Assembly: GCA_030068145.1 (NCBI GenBank)
Contig: JAPJBO010000023.1
Coordinates: forward strand, 496,001 to 560,000
Direction of reading: 5' to 3'
Length of the DNA: 64,000 bases
Source: Diplonema papillatum
Lineage: Eukaryota > Euglenozoa > Diplonemea > Diplonemida > Diplonemidae
Shown: positions 53,095 to 63,170 of the stretch, in pieces
How the letters are laid out: each line of letters opens with the position of its first letter
Numbering within the stretch: the stretch's first letter is position 1
Notes under the pieces: generated by a model
Told to the model about the DNA's origin: nothing
The model's input: the letters and a program-made list of their open reading frames with translations, nothing else
Database searches by the model: none
Translations under genes and position numbers: made by a program

Positions 53095-55367
53095 TCAAGC
53101 GCGTTCGTTGGCAACACCCCTCTGGCAGATAATGACAGACTCGTTGAAGAAAGCGGTGATGTACGGGGCGAGTGTGACTTTCCCTTTAGCCCAGCCGCCT
53201 TCTTTTTCACCGAGCTTCATGTTGTGCTTCGATTGCGTGCTACGGTGCGACTCGAAGAGCGACGAAGCGGAGCTACTCAGGTGCACCGCCGTCACAGTGC
53301 GCGTCGCGTCGAATACGGTCACCCCGGGGCTGGTCAGCGCCTTTTGTAAGAACCAGTTGTCAAAGGCGGTTCCCCCGACAACCATCGGCGGGAGATCTAG
53401 CCACTTGAAGAGCCCCCGCGACACCACGAAGTAGTCAATAGCATCCTCCTGCCACTGTTCGCCCTTCATCGCCTCTACGCCGGCGTCCCACATGTCGGGC
53501 CCGTCGTCGCCTGTCACCTCGTCTTCATCGGGATCGAAATCGTGGTTAAACCGTCTCCCGACGATCAGGAACCGCTGGTTGCCCGCCGCCGCCATCCACT
53601 TCTGCACAGCGCAGACCGTCGCCGCTAGTGACCGAGTGAACAAAATGTCGCCGTTGGCGTACATGAGCAGGCCGCCCGCATCCGCCGACAAGGTCTCCGC
53701 CCTCGCGAAAAGGCTGCGGTAGGTCGGCGCCGGGAACCCCGGCAGCAGTTCCACTTCGCCGTCGGCCCGCAACCCGGCGCGCTTCGCCTCGCTCCGCGTG
53801 GCGGCGTCCTCGGAGAAGACGTACTGCGCGACCCCGCCGCCCAGCTGCTTCCAGTTGGCGTACACCCGGGCGGACACCTGTTTGTCGGCCGGTCCACGCA
53901 GCCCGACAGGCTTCACGGTCGTGAACAACGCCACCGCACAACCCCGGTCGACGTGTGCCCACCCTCGTCCCACGGGCCGATCCGCCAGCCGTTTCCTCGC
54001 TGCGGCGTCGCACCAGGCGCCGCACCCGCCGTCTGCTGCATAAAAACGGACGCGCACTGCCTGGTTCCGGTTGTCGGCCGCGGTCACCAGCCCCGAGTCT
54101 TCGTCGTAGGCCAGCCAACGTTCAGTAACTTTCGGACACACTGGAGGCGCGCATCTGTAGTGCGTTTCCGTCGTTTCGCGCGGCTGGCGACGCAGAATGT
54201 GCGGGCCTTCGTCCAAAACGGTGTGGGCAATTTTTACCCCAGCGGTAGTCCAAAACGGTGTGGTCACCGAAGTTCTTGTCCAAACTGGAAAAATATGCTT
54301 CCCCCAAAAAGTAGCACGGCTCGCTAAATTTGAAAAATTGTTCAGACTCGGAAAATCCCAATGAAGAGGAGAAAGCACAACTTTGAGTACAGCAGGACGC
54401 CTTCGGACGTCTCGTCGACCACCGCAAAGTTCTCGAACGACTTCGCCGCCGCGCGGTCGACCGACGTCGTGCCGTCGAGGCCGGCAGCTAGGTACAGCCC
54501 GCTCGCGCTTCGAAAGGCGAGCCACGTCCGCGAGGCCTTCACCGTCCTGCGCACCTCGAAGACGCGCCACCCGTCGCCCCGCCCGGCTGCCCCCGTTAGC
54601 CACACGGGCCCGACGCGGGCCGCCAAAAAGCAAGCCGCCGGCTCCTTGTCCGCCCCCTGCAAGCTCCCGCCGCACGCGTCGCGGAGCGACACTCGGCTGA
54701 ACCGCAGCTCCCGCTTCGCGTCCCGCGGCAACGGTAAGTTCCCCAGCCGCCTCCCCGAGTGCCGCGCGTGTGCACCCGCCGGGGGTTCGCCCCCCTCAGT
54801 ACCGTCGAACCCGCGAGAGCTTTGCGCCTTGTTGTCGTTGTTGCTGTTGTCGGTATCCGGTGAGTCGTCCCCGTTTGAACCGCGGTTTCTCCGGGCGGTG
54901 CTGTCGCCGCTGTCGGGGCGCGCCCGCGAGTACTTTTCCTCGGAGCTGTCGAGCCTGTGGGGCTTCAGCGCAAAGGCCTCGACCTTCTCGAGGAGCGGCC
55001 CGGGGAGCCACAGGACGCGCTCGCCCAGGACGACTTCGTACGTGTCGTCGCTCCACGAAACCTTCGCAACGACGCCCTTCTGCCCCGCCAGCCCCCGATA
55101 CCGCTCGGTGGACCAGACGAGCCTCCGGTCGCCGGCGAGCTCGCGGATAAGCGAGCGGTCACGCGTCACGCGGACCCTGTCCCCGGTGCGCAAGTCACTG
55201 AGCCCGTGCGCAGGGACGGCTCGCTCTTCCGTTGCCACTGCTCCCGTTCGCGGAACGCGAAGCGGGCCGTGCCCCGCCGACAGGTCGAGCAAGCAGAGCG
55301 CTCCGACCACGCCGCCGAGCACCGTCCACCAGCCCGCTCGATACTTCTTCGCATAGTAGCGTAGCAT
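53095..55367 (-). CDS. type II membrane protein with glycosyltransferase-like domain, two exons
   Basis: Exon 1 is 55367-54382, exon 2 is 54154-53095; the 227-nt intron has TCAAA|GTTGTG and CACTACAG|ATG ends, and the split codon AA|A gives Lys. The protein has 681 residues. A signal anchor is near the N-terminus (WWTVLGGVVGALCLLDLSAG). Residues 60-130 look like a small beta-barrel (GQKGVVAKVSWSDDTYEVVL), as in SH3/KOW-type folds. A low-complexity Asn/Asp part follows. The C-terminal third carries LLMYANGDILFTRSL, FLIVGRRFNHDFDPDE, and AIDYFVVSRGLF...VVGGTAFDNWF, a pattern of nucleotide-diphospho-sugar transferases of the type seen in plants, algae and protists; NGD would be the metal-binding DxD-like site. 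A Golgi location is likely. The sugar donor and acceptor are unknown. The intron donor is not a strong match, so the junction may be off by a few bases. Confidence 0.78.
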
Positions 55368-55905
55368 GCGACGGAACCCCCTGATTGTTCAGAATGGGCC
55401 AGGTCCCGCGGTGTGATACGTTCGGCTCGCCCAAGTTATACCAATGATGTTTCGGGTTCTTGTTTTTTTAGAGAAACGGGCAGTGCCCCCGCTAACCTCA
55501 CTTTTGGTGAGGAATTCAAAAACCTGTTTGGGGCTTGTTTTTTGTGTTTCCGACGATCCCGTGGGACGTACAGATTGGTGTCTTTCGACCTTTTGTTTGT
55601 TTTGTGAGGTTCAGCTTGGTTTGTGGGCGGGGGGGGGGGGGGTTGGATAGGAAGCTCTACTGTATCGGGCTAGACTTCAATTCATGCTTGAGCCTGGGCT
55701 CTTGGTAGCTGATCCGCTCGCATACACTTTTCATTACAGTGGCGTTGCGCGCTGCGAAGTCGTCCATGATTTGCCAGTACGTCACGTTGCGTCAGGGCCT
55801 TTCCCCACCTACCTGAAGGCGTTCTCGTGGTCACCGCTACCGCGTTGAACATTCCCCCGAGAGAGAAAACACATTTTTCAAGTCAAAGGGTGTGGGCCTC
55901 CACCG
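55368..55905. other. spacer
   Basis: No gene seen. A G-run of about 17 bases lies at 55628-55644. Confidence 0.45.
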
Positions 55906-56889
55906 TCAGGTGGGCAGGCTAGTTTCGGGGTGACTTGGCTCGATCCTCGCAAAGTATACTGACAGCTGCCATTCCACCAGGGCGGCAGCCCTAGGAAAAA
56001 GGCGCGCCAGCCGTCGACGCTCCTTCATCAGCTGCATCATGATGGGTACTTGATCGCGCCGAAGGGGTACGCCTGTCACAGATTGGGTACTTGGTTCGAT
56101 CAGCAAGTGCGGACGAAAACGAGCAAAGAGCCGGAAGCAACGCAGGCCGCGGGAGAGCAAGGGATCCCACTCATGCCTTGCGACGAAAGCAGAGCAAAGG
56201 GCGAGAGAGGCGCCTCTGTAGGTTGTCTCACAGCGCACGCAAGCATATCGTCGCTCCTCGAAGGGCTAATGTGCTGAACACATGGAGAGCTAGAGAGGTC
56301 TCTCTTTTCTCTTGAGGAGCTCTTCACTGCAAGGTGCTGTGCGAGGTGTAAACGTCAAGCCAGGGAAACCCTGGACTTCTTCCATAGATAGGTCGGTCCC
56401 CAGGACCGACATGGACGACGAAAGCGGCCATTCATGCAGCCAGTCTCTCTATGAAGCTGACAGCCAGCTTCACAGGCACTCAAGACTCTTGTGTGAATCG
56501 GTTGATCGACTCCTCTTTTTATCTGCGTCAGACCCGTTTCTTCAGTGGAGTCCCCCACCTGCCTGTCGTGCCGCTTACGCCACGCAACGTTGGTTTGTAG
56601 AGCCGACAGAGAGTCTCGCTCGCCGCGTATTCGCATCGACTGACAGTTACTCGTCACGTTACGTACAAATACGCGCCATCCGATTGACATCGCGTATAAT
56701 ATTATAGCAGGCCATTTCAAAGGGATCCCGCAAAGGTCGTTTCGTAGCCAGTGGAAAGGGGCGCGTCGAGGAATCTGGGACAACGCCAAAACGGTCACCC
56801 AGCGGACAAAAAAATGAGCCCAATTCGGGAGCTTCGCCCGCAGCGATCACGCCGGGCCACTTGGTCAGTCGGTGGTGCAACGTTTGCAT
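55906..56889 (-). CDS. small hypothetical protein of 129 residues, two exons
   Basis: Exon 1 is 56889-56667 and exon 2 is 56072-55906. The 594-nt intron starts with the strong donor GTACGTAA and ends GTGACAG; the split codon T|GC gives Cys and total length is a multiple of three. Exon 1 begins MQTLHHRLTKWPG and ends NRMARI; exon 2 reads VPLRRDQVPIMMQLMKERRR and ends SHPETSLPT. The C-terminal half is amphipathic and basic. There is no membrane segment or signal peptide; the Arg/Lys-rich start could be a mitochondrial target signal. I do not recognise the family. The evidence is the matching splice sites, phase and protein-like sequence; transcript data would decide. Confidence 0.5.
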
Positions 56890-57401
56890 GGAGGAATTTC
56901 TCTTGCCGTTCCGGCGTCTGTTGTTTGTTCGCGCAGAGTCCAAACCATCCGAGCCCCCCCTCCCGCTACTTCGAGATTCTCTTTTTCTTTCCTCGTTGGC
57001 TATACCTTGTTGGGCCCAAGTTGGAGGCGGCAGGGAAGTAGCCAGGCACTTACACTGGTGCCAATATCGCTGTGGACAGAGGCTGAACAGGCAGGGTTCG
57101 GGACGGTGGATCCACGTAGAAATGGAAATGTGGAACTACACGTGGAGCTATGGAACTTCCACGTTCCAGTCCCTGTCAAACCACGACCAAAACTGATGGA
57201 AAGAACGACGCATCAGAAGTGACCAAGTTATGAATGCTATGAAATGCGCTGTATTTGGACCGTAGCGTGCAAAAGACTTGACCGCGCGGTAGCTGCACGT
57301 TTTCTCGTCCCACCCTGCTGCTCAACTCGAGGTACCGGCCCTGAGCCCTGCTGGGGCGCTTCTTAGCCTCACGACAAACGAATAAGAGTAAAACAAGTCG
57401 A
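56890..57401. other. spacer
   Basis: No gene seen; should hold 5' leader of the 129-residue gene and 3' flank of the J-domain gene. Confidence 0.45.
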
Positions 57402-58253
57402 TTAGAAGGCCTCTCGTTGGGACGCGACACGGTCGCGCAGCCGCACAAGCTCTGACTCGAGCTCGTCGATACGGGTCTGGTCCCGCTCGCGCTGCACCAT
57501 CTCCGAGACGGGGGGCCGCACTGCAGGGGTGCCCAGCCGAGCTCCTGCCCTGGTGTTATTACTGTTGACAGCATCCCACGACTTCCACTCGGCAACAGGC
57601 GGCGGCGTGCCTTCCCTCTCGAGTTCCTTCGAGTACTCTAACGAGCGGCGGACTTCGTTGGCCTGGTAGTCGAACCACCCGATGCCCGGGAGCTGCAGGC
57701 CGTACCCCTTTTTGAACCGCGCCTCCCACTTCGCCCCGGACTTCACGATCGCAATCTCCAACTGCTTCTTCTGCGAAGTAGACAGCTTCGGACTGCACTG
57801 CGTGGCAATAACAGCCGGGTGAGGCCGGTCGAGCCACGACAACCCATCCTCGTCTACGTCTCGCTGCATCCCGAACACGACCACCGACCCAAAGGCTCCG
57901 GTCACGCACAGACGGAGGAACAGGAAGGTCCACGCCGATCTCTTGTCTTCGTGGACGACATCTTCTACCTTGACGCCGGGCTCTTCCCACACCTTTTGCT
58001 TGCGGCGGTAATAGAAGGACTCGACGTCTTCCGGACTAACCGACGCTGTTGACCCATGGGTGTCCATGAGGTGGTTGAACGCCTGCCGAATCTCATCAAA
58101 CTTGGCCCTGTCCCCTCCCTGCACGTCTGGGTGGTGCTGCTTTGCCAGACCATTGAACGCGAGCTTGATCTCGCCTTTCGTTGCACTCACGGGCACGCCG
58201 AGCACCGCGTGCGCATTTCCCGCGTAACACAATAGAGAATGAGTTCTTCGCAT
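57402..58253 (-). CDS. J-domain (DnaJ-like) membrane protein
   Basis: 283 residues from the ATG at 58253. The J domain starts almost at once (NAHAVLGVPVSATKGEIKLAFNGLAKQHHPDVQGG) and contains the HPD tripeptide needed to stimulate Hsp70 ATPase. It is followed by a possible membrane segment near residue 110-130 (AWTFLFLRLCVTGAFGSVVV), a WFDYQANEVRRSLEYSKE-type region, and a C-terminal coiled coil (RIDELESELVRLRDRVASQ). The open frame extends 108 codons further upstream, but these are Pro/Arg-rich, lack conserved features and overlap a CT-rich tract; the short start places the J domain directly after a basic leader, as in mitochondrial J proteins. Location in the mitochondrial inner membrane is plausible but inferred. 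Confidence 0.85.
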   Translation of the reverse strand: MRRTHSLLCYAGNAHAVLGVPVSATKGEIKLAFNGLAKQHHPDVQGGDRAKFDEIRQAFNHLMDTHGSTASVSPEDVESFYYRRKQKVWEEPGVKVEDVVHEDKRSAWTFLFLRLCVTGAFGSVVVFGMQRDVDEDGLSWLDRPHPAVIATQCSPKLSTSQKKQLEIAIVKSGAKWEARFKKGYGLQLPGIGWFDYQANEVRRSLEYSKELEREGTPPPVAEWKSWDAVNSNNTRAGARLGTPAVRPPVSEMVQRERDQTRIDELESELVRLRDRVASQREAF

Positions 58254-60403
58254 GAGTCCCCCGCGATTGAAGGCTACGCGGGTGGAATCGCCTCGGCACC
58301 GGCGGCGTGGGGGGCGAGTAACGATTCGGAGTTGGACTTTGTCTTGCTGAGGGAGGAGGAGAGCGGTGGGGGGGAGATGGGTGTTTTCTAGAGAATGTTC
58401 GCTGGTTTGTGCTCCCCTGCCAACCGCATGCATTTCCCCTGAGGCTGCAGGTTTCCAACCTTGCGCGGGAGGCCGCGCTTTGACATTGTATTCACAACCT
58501 TCCGTGCCGGAGGGGGGCGAGTGTTGGGCAAGTGCACGAGCCGCTGCATCATAAGATATATTTACAGTCACGGGCACATCGCAACTCTTCTACTGTGCCT
58601 GCGGTGCGCAGCATCGCCTTGGTCTCAAAGCGTCCGGCACAATGATTCGCTCGTCGGGCTCGGCGAACAAGTTTGACAGTGCATCGATCATGTGTGTGCC
58701 GCCGCGACTCTTCCTGCCTTCCAGTTGTGACGGTGGCGGGCCCTGTCGAGCCCGCCGGCTTTAGCACGCACCAGAATACAAGTGAACGCGAAAGGCGAAG
58801 TCGCTTTTTGCGTTTTGCTTTCTCCTGCTGTGCACCGCTTGAATTTCTTTGTCGGGGGGGGGGGGGGGGTTCGTCTGGTTAAGCGGGGGGGTTACACTAC
58901 TAGAAAGGGGGGTGACAAGGGGGTAAAACTTCAAAGGTGCGACCGAGAAGAACAATAAAGACTTTGCTCACGTGAAAGTTCGCTTGCAACGCTGGGATCT
59001 TAATCTCCGTGGTGATCAGCCGGTTGGCACGAGCACTCGTTCGTCATGCAACAAGGCGAAACAGACACACGAAGGTGCAGCACTTCAACAGAGAAGAAAA
59101 ATGAATTGAAGGCAGAACGTGCCGTTATCTACAAGAGCAGGGAAGTAGATTGTGGGTTCAATGTGGGAAAGGCAACAGGAATCTGCATCTTTCGGGCGAT
59201 CTACGGGCTTTTTTTTGGAATTACGAGTGGGGATAACAAGGTGCGGGAACAGATGCAAATAAATGTGTGGTGTTGAAAACAAGGAGAACTCTGCAGAAAC
59301 CAGTGGTGAGTCTCGGATGTCGACTCACGTAGCCACGAAACGGCTTCGCCCAAGGGCCACACCGTATCTAGCGCCTTCTTGAACTGACTGAGCGAGCTGT
59401 GTGTTTAAGTTCCGTGGTTCGATGGACGATCGGGTTGTGCGCGTCTGTCGTCTGTGGACTTTACAAGGACGGTGTATGTTGTGGGGAAAATCTGGCGGTC
59501 TGGCAGGAACCCGTAAAACACCCAACAACGCGTGCGGAGCGTGCACCGCTCGGGTTCTTTGCGTGCCGGTGCGCGACGCGAGCTCGATCCGCAACCGAAA
59601 TACCACTCCCCCCGCGTTTGGCGTGGCGCGGCGCGCGCCAAGCGCGCCACGCCTGGCGCGTTTGGCGCACCCTGTAGCCCCAAGGAAATTTAGGCTCCTT
59701 CGTTGCATGCAGCGTGGGCAAAGTGTGCCTAGTTGTGGTGACATTTTCCCGCTGGTCCGTGCTGATCTTTTTTGACGACGTCTTGCTCGCCCTCAGCTCC
59801 GATGAAACGGTTCAAAATAGACTCGGGGACCCGACCCATACGTATGTGTGTGGATAGTGACTCCTTAGAAGATGCAGAGCACCGGGCGGCAGGTTCACCA
59901 TGGGGACAGGAATCGATCCCCAGGTAGGTGAAAATTTCCCGCTGGTCCACGTAGCAAATCTTTCCGACGACTTGTTGCTCGCTTTTTCTAGCTCGGACGA
60001 AGAGAACGGTGCAAAATAGTCCAGGAAACGAAAGATCTTGTGGTTCGTCGGCCTTTCATTACCGCAGGGTACCTGTATTACCATGGCGCACACGTCCGGT
60101 CCCAAAAGGCTGGTTGCAGGGGATCGACCCCTGTTTTTCAGTGGCTCTGGAAGGACAGGGGGTGTGGGAAGGCACCAGAATAGGTTGACACCCTCTGAGA
60201 ACAGGATTTCTGGAAGATTTTGTCATCGATCTTCTCATCGGACAAAAAACTTGTCGGAATGCACGCCAGGATCGCCGAGAAAATGGACGAACGATGGTCC
60301 CAAAATGAAAAAGTAGTCAATTCCTGGTAAAAACACCAAAGGCGAGGCCTGGCGCGCCTGGCGCGCCTGGCGCGCCTGGTGTTGTAGGCTTGAAAACGCA
60401 CAC
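58254..60403. other. spacer and probable intron/3' part of the ubiquitin-like gene, no exon recognised
   Basis: No coding sequence could be supported. It contains a G-run (58854-58870), a weak third copy of the GCTTGAAACT repeat (58970-59025), two diverged direct copies of a ~90-bp segment (59738-59826 and 59931-60027, sharing CCCGCTGGTCC and CTTGCTCG-type words), and GGCGCGCC-rich short repeats at 59625-59665 and 60344-60383. The missing 3' exons of the ubiquitin-like gene may lie here. Confidence 0.4.
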
Positions 60404-62120
60404 CTGCGCCCCTTCCGCGGCCGCCTTGAGCCGGCCCGGCGCGACTCCGGTTGAAGAACGCGTCGGCGATGGCGGCTGCAGCCCGCTGCGTGCCGGCCGG
60501 TGCCGGCGTCGTGCGCGTGCGGTTGCGCTGCGCCTGCGACGCGAGCGTCGGCGGCAGCGGCGCGCCCCGCCCGCGGCCGGCGGGCGCGAGGCCGAAAGCG
60601 AGGCCGCCGTCTGGCCGCCCCCGTAGCAGCAGGCCGGCGGGCGCAGCGCTCCCGTCGCGGCCTGTCGCCGCCCGGCTCGAAGGCGTCAACGGCACACCCC
60701 CTTGCCCCTGCCGGGTCTGCTGCTGCTGCTGCTGGCGCTGGCGCTGGAGCGAGGCCGGGGAGAGTGGGCGGGCGGCGTCTGCCAAGTCGCCGACGACGAC
60801 GCGGAGGTTGGTCAGCCGGATCCACACCGCCTCGTCGCCTTCCGATAGGCGGAAGGCGACGAGGGCGACCGGGATTTCGGGCTGCCCCGAGCCCGACTTG
60901 GTGTGGTTGAGCTCGAGGACTCTGCCGAACCCGAGGGCGAGGACGTGCCGGTGCTTGCTGGGGACGCCGTCCGTTGGCTCGACGACGGACTGCCGGCCGA
61001 CCCGCCGCCACGGGCGCCTGCCGTCCCAGCACTTCGGCGAGAGCTCGCAGAACCCTTGGTACGCGTTGACCTCCCGCTCCAGCTGGCTCCACCCGACGGG
61101 CGCCGCCTCAAACAGCGCCGCCAGCGTCCGCCGGACCTCGTCGTCCGTCGGCACCCGGTCCTGCAGCGACAGGGCCACCGCCGCGTCCGGCAGGTCGCGC
61201 AGCGCGCGGCCCACCGCCCGCCGGGTCACGGCGCCGTCCGCCGACCGAGCCGCGACCGCGTCGAAGATGTCGCGCAGCCTCCGCTTCGCCAGCGACGGGC
61301 CCTGCGGCGGCGGCGGGACGTGGCCGGCGGGCCCCGCCGCCGCCGCCGCAACGGGCGACTGTCGGCCGGGGACGACGGACTCGACGGTGTACACGCTGCC
61401 GACCTGCACCTCGTCGAAGGCGAGGCGGACGCGGCCGTTGGTGGCGCTGGACGTGACGACGACGTCGGCGGCCGGGGGCAGGCCGAGCTTCAGCTTTGCG
61501 GCCTCGAGCAGCTCACCCTCGGAGCGGTCTCGCGAGACGAGGAGGTCGACCAGGCTGCTGTTCCTCGTCCGGATCCAGATCGACTTGACCGCCTTCGCCA
61601 AGTTTGCCGCGGCAGGCGAGTACGGCACGCGGCCCGCGTCACTCGGCCGGTATTCGGTCGGGCGGACGGTGAGGGAGTCGGAGTCCCTGAGGAGGAGCTG
61701 CAGCGTGCTGCGCGTGTCGACCCCGTAGTCACAGAGCCGGAGGGAATCCTCGAGCTCGACGCCGTCGTGGAAGAGCCGCTGCCGATCGACGGCGAGCGCC
61801 GGGCGCTGCTCCTGGATGCCGGCCTTCGTCGCGGCGGCCGTGTCGCTGGGCCGCGCGCGCACGAACAGCCGCGGGCGCGCCTCGCTGTCCGCCGCCACCG
61901 GCAGCAGGAACTCGTCCGGCGCCCGCGCCCGCTGCGGCGAGCGCACCCCGCGCTGTGGCGACCCGGCGATGGAGCCGGTCGGAGACGCCGACCGATCCCT
62001 CGGCGTGCCGACGCCGCCCGGCGCTGCTGCCGTGTGGTCGCCCGCAGACGGGAACAGCACCGGCAGCCGCTTCGAAGGCGCGTCGTGGTCCGCGATCTGT
62101 TGCTGTGGAATGATCATCAA
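60404..62120 (-). CDS. ubiquitin-like-domain protein, 5' exon
   Basis: About 572 codons before a donor (GGCGCAG|GTGTGC at 60404/60403). Residues of about 85-150 form a ubiquitin-like fold: the stretch VDRQRLFHDGVELEDSLRL, then DYGVDTRSTLQLLLR, aligns with the second half of ubiquitin. A second beta-rich segment (VRLAFDEVQVGSVYTVESV) may be another ubiquitin-like domain. Next is a helix-rich part (RRAVGRALRDLPDAAVALSL ... DDEVRRTLAALFEA), a conserved-looking centre (AYQGFCELSPKCWDGRRPW), and a Gln/Pro/Arg/Gly-rich tail. No processing Gly-Gly is seen after the ubiquitin fold, so it is probably a built-in domain rather than a modifier. If the donor is real, the open frame to 60138 is intronic. 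The function is unknown. Confidence 0.7.
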
Positions 62121-62899
62121 TCTAGGCTTGACACGAGACGAGGGTCGGTCAAAAAAATTATCCGACCAGGTATTCGGAAAGCCCTGTCCTCAATGGATTC
62201 AATCGTGTCCTCAGAATCTCGACCGGCCATTTTCGGACCTGCAGATGGAAATTTTCGGCAGAAGTCCGAAAAAGGCCGAAATATGTGACATTTTTTTCGT
62301 GGAATGAGTGATATGTCAACTGCAGGATATTCGCTGGATTCTTCAACTTTCCTTTTAAGAGGACAGCACACCTGAAGCGGGGGCATTGGCGACCTCAGTC
62401 CATTCTGTGCAGGATACAGGTCGTGGTCGTCGATACTTTCGCTGTTTGGTTTGACACACTACCTCATCACATAAGCTCTGTGCACACCCATGACGCGGGC
62501 CAAGTACGGACAAGGTGCGGCGACGTGAAATGCGCCTCACCGAGAGGTATGGGCACTCAAAAATCGACGACATCGACGTCTGGCTGTACCAGTGTGGTAC
62601 AAGAGAAGATGCAACAATACGATATGCGGGTTTAATACGAGATGTTGTTCCCCAGTGTCGCCTCCGTTTCTCCCTTGTCAGTGTCGCCTTTTGTCCTGGA
62701 GACGAGGCGAAATACTTTCTAGAGGATTAAGCTTATCGGAAGCACTTAAGTCGGGAAAATATATTTCGGAACTGCTTCCGTTGTATATTTTTCTGCTTCC
62801 GTTATATATTTTCCCAGCGGGACGACGTTTTTGGAATACCGACGGACAATGTCCCACCCTGGGGCCGTGGCCGGGGTGGGTGGGTACCCCCCCCCTAAT
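62121..62899. other. spacer
   Basis: Nothing recognisable as a gene. Two CTTCCGTTRTATATTTT copies lie side by side near 62775-62812. Confidence 0.4.
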
Positions 62900-63033
62900 A
62901 CTGGTCCAATACTGGTCCATTTTTGGTCCAATTTTGGTCCAATTTTGGTCCAATTTTGGTCCAATTTTGGTCCAATTTTGGTCCAATTTTGGTCCAATTT
63001 TGGTCCAATTTTGGTCCAATTTTGGTCCAACTT
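62900..63033. repeat. tandem repeat, 11-bp unit, about 11 copies
   Basis: Unit GGTCCAATTTT, with the first copies slightly different (CTGGTCCAATA). Confidence 0.95.
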
Positions 63034-63065
63034 TCGTCCCCGAAAACCATGCGCAAGTACGGAAC

Positions 63066-63170
63066 AACCCAAACAACTATGCGCAACTATGCGCAACTAT
63101 GCGGAAAAGCCCAAACAACTATGCGCAACTATGCGCAACTATGCGGAAAAGCCCAAACAACTATGCGGAA
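63066..63170. repeat. tandem repeat, 42-bp unit (~2.4 copies) built from ACTATGCGCA words
   Basis: Each unit has two ACTATGCGCA words and one ACTATGCGGAAAAGCCCAAACA. It interrupts the end of the RT/RNase H fragment to its right. Confidence 0.9.

Noticed and set aside
60451-62288. Long plus-strand frames antisense to the ubiquitin-like gene
   Set aside because: Same cause: very high GC in the third codon position leaves the antisense strand open.
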